Shown in pieces: positions 4,378 through 5,317 of a DNA stretch of 5,317 nucleotides (the stretch's first letter is position 1; each line of letters opens with the position of its first letter). Location of the stretch: NCBI GenBank assembly GCA_946886725.1, contig CAMPJF010000072.1:1-5317 (forward strand), given 5' to 3'. This DNA is from an uncultured Candidatus Saccharibacteria bacterium (GTDB taxonomy: Bacteria > Patescibacteria > Saccharimonadia > Saccharimonadales > UBA6022). The position numbers were made by a program, and so were the translations under genes. The notes beneath the pieces were generated by a model. That model had not been told where the DNA came from. It worked only from the letters and a program-made list of their open reading frames with translations, and made no database searches.

Positions 4378-5317
4378 TTAAACCGGTGGTCCTGACGAAG
4401 TCGCCGCATTAGCCGTGCCATTCCACGCCCAGTTAGTGGTTAATCCGTCGGCATAATTATAGAGCGTTGATCCGGCATTGACGGCAATGCCGTCAAAATC
4501 AACGTAGTCGACGCCAACGGTGGGTGTGGGTGACGTGGCCGTAAAGTAACCACCGACTTTTGCGGTTCCTGCGGTCGTCACATTAAATGTCACCCAGCCT
4601 CTCGCCCATGTGTTCGGGCTGAGCGTGACGTTGCCGCTTTGCGAAACAGTTGTTCGTACGGAGCTACCCTCTAGGTACGGCTGAAACCCACCGGTGATGT
4701 TTGACCGAACGTAAAACGATGCAGTGTAGGTTCCGACTTCAAGCGTATCCGTAAATTGCCCCCAGCCTAAAGCAGTTGCACTGCTAAATGTGGCGCGCAT
4801 GTGTCGACTGCCAAATAGTGCCCCACTTGCAGGAAAAGTTCTGGTTCCGCCACTGGCTGATATGTTGGCGCCATTTGCGGCAGTGCCGTTCTCGAATGAC
4901 GGATTGAGTACTCGGTTGGTTATCGCCGCGATGCCACCGACCCCGTGCCCTGCGCATCCACCCGCACTAGGCGTTGGCGCTGACGAGCTGAGTTTATAAC
5001 TGGTCGTGCCTGTCGTTGCGGTGATGCAGTAAGTATCGGGATTGGTGGTTATTTTACTATATTGGTATGTCACCGATTCACTGTCTTTGATGCCGATTGC
5101 TTCTAATGCTGCTTTGTCCGCTGGTAGCAAGTCTGGATTGTCGACTTGATAGACGGCCAGTTTTTTTGCAGCTTGGCTAAGTGCCGAAGATACGCTGCTA
5201 ATACGGGCTCGTTCTTGTATGCCATTGTAAGCAACTATCGAAATAGCAGCTAAAATACCAATCACCACGATGACAATGAGTAATTCGACAATAGTGAAGC
5301 CTTTTGAGTTATCAGAT
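4378..5317 (-). CDS. Type IV pilin-like paralogue with jelly-roll C-terminus (partial, 5' end missing)
   Basis: 312 residues are visible and the start codon lies beyond 5317. The first full codon is 5316-5314 (Ser). After SDNSK comes G6, then F7-TIVE, the prepilin peptidase site with Glu at mature position 5. Only a few leader residues should therefore be missing. A GTG at 5268 lies inside the membrane helix and is not the start. The hydrophobic helix, amphipathic helix and the two conserved cysteines (visible residues 97 and 121) match pilin 1. The C-terminal domain starts with LNPSFENG and is beta-rich (Thr, Ser, Gly, Val), probably a CBM4/9-like sandwich, but it has little sequence in common with that of pilin 1. 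The last 26 residues return to the shared YADG..TNWAWNGT tail. It probably displays a different binding surface on the same pilus system. No clear terminator follows the stop. Confidence 0.87.
   Translation of the reverse strand, partial: SDNSKGFTIVELLIVIVVIGILAAISIVAYNGIQERARISSVSSALSQAAKKLAVYQVDNPDLLPADKAALEAIGIKDSESVTYQYSKITTNPDTYCITATTGTTSYKLSSSAPTPSAGGCAGHGVGGIAAITNRVLNPSFENGTAANGANISASGGTRTFPASGALFGSRHMRATFSSATALGWGQFTDTLEVGTYTASFYVRSNITGGFQPYLEGSSVRTTVSQSGNVTLSPNTWARGWVTFNVTTAGTAKVGGYFTATSPTPTVGVDYVDFDGIAVNAGSTLYNYADGLTTNWAWNGTANAATSSGPPV
4381..4458 (-). repeat. Conserved C-terminal tail module of pilin 2
   Basis: This codes for the last 26 residues (visible 287-312), the counterpart of 3318-3392. 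By eye 18 of the first 24 positions match. The differences are mainly small-residue swaps. The ending is GPPV rather than GPA. Confidence 0.75.
4933..5301 (-). repeat. Pilin-stalk paralogous segment, copy 2
   Basis: This is the second copy of the 123-residue pilin stalk segment described at 3915-4283. Differences cluster in the region between the amphipathic helix and the first conserved cysteine, and in the Ser/Thr/Pro stretch before the second. The membrane helix and the GCAGHGVGG linker are unchanged. Confidence 0.85.

Noticed and set aside
5266..5268. GTG at 5268 as start of the second pilin
   Set aside because: The frame stays open to the window edge and encodes GFTIVELL directly upstream, so the true start is outside the window.
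3315..5317. Diversity-generating retroelement or recombination cassette behind the variable pilin middles
   Set aside because: No reverse transcriptase, template repeat, recombinase or site-specific inverted repeats are visible. The conserved stalks differ at many silent sites, which speaks against recent gene conversion.
1..5317. tRNA, rRNA, CRISPR arrays, insertion sequences, attachment sites
   Set aside because: Reading both strands showed no cloverleaf, rRNA-like segment, spaced direct repeats or transposase coding sequence.

Overview
The window looks like chromosomal DNA from a small-genome, monoderm-like bacterium. Candidatus Saccharibacteria (TM7/Patescibacteria) is the best guess. 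The reasons are a tiny protein with an LPxTG-type anchor, type IV pilins carrying jelly-roll adhesin-like extensions, a DnaQ/GIY-YIG nuclease of the UvrC/Cho type, the standard genetic code, and genes whose promoters sit so close to the ATG that the mRNAs would have little or no leader. This is inferred from gene content and style. There is no rRNA or other taxonomic marker here.

Layout from left to right: (1) 70-249 (+), a 59-residue membrane protein with an LPVTG motif, a strong Shine-Dalgarno sequence and its own terminator. (2) 351-1754 (-), a processive-type family 2 glycosyltransferase with three C-terminal membrane segments, ending at a terminator that stands back to back with the first one. 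(3) A 104-base divergent promoter region, 1755-1858. (4) 1859-3295 (+), a fusion of a DEDDh 3'-5' exonuclease, a UvrC-like GIY-YIG nuclease and a Cys cluster, probably for DNA repair. (5) 3315-4304 (-), a type IV pilin-like protein with a C-terminal carbohydrate-binding-like beta-sandwich. (6) 4378-5317 (-), a paralogous pilin running off the right edge, so its start codon is outside the window.

Four of the five genes can be tied to the cell surface: the LPxTG-like peptide, the glycan or polysaccharide synthase, and the two pilins. Their mutual proximity suggests a surface or attachment neighbourhood, with the nuclease as an unrelated housekeeping neighbour. The most interesting part is the tandem pilin pair. 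The two share an almost unchanged pilin stalk and an almost unchanged C-terminal tail, but have quite different adhesin-like middles, as expected for an expanded family of modular attachment pilins.

A second theme is expression. For the glycosyltransferase and the nuclease the -10 box lies exactly six bases before the ATG, which predicts leaderless transcripts. The first pilin would have about a 5-base leader. The tiny LPVTG gene instead has a canonical Shine-Dalgarno sequence. No RNA genes, CRISPR arrays, insertion sequences or integration sites were seen.
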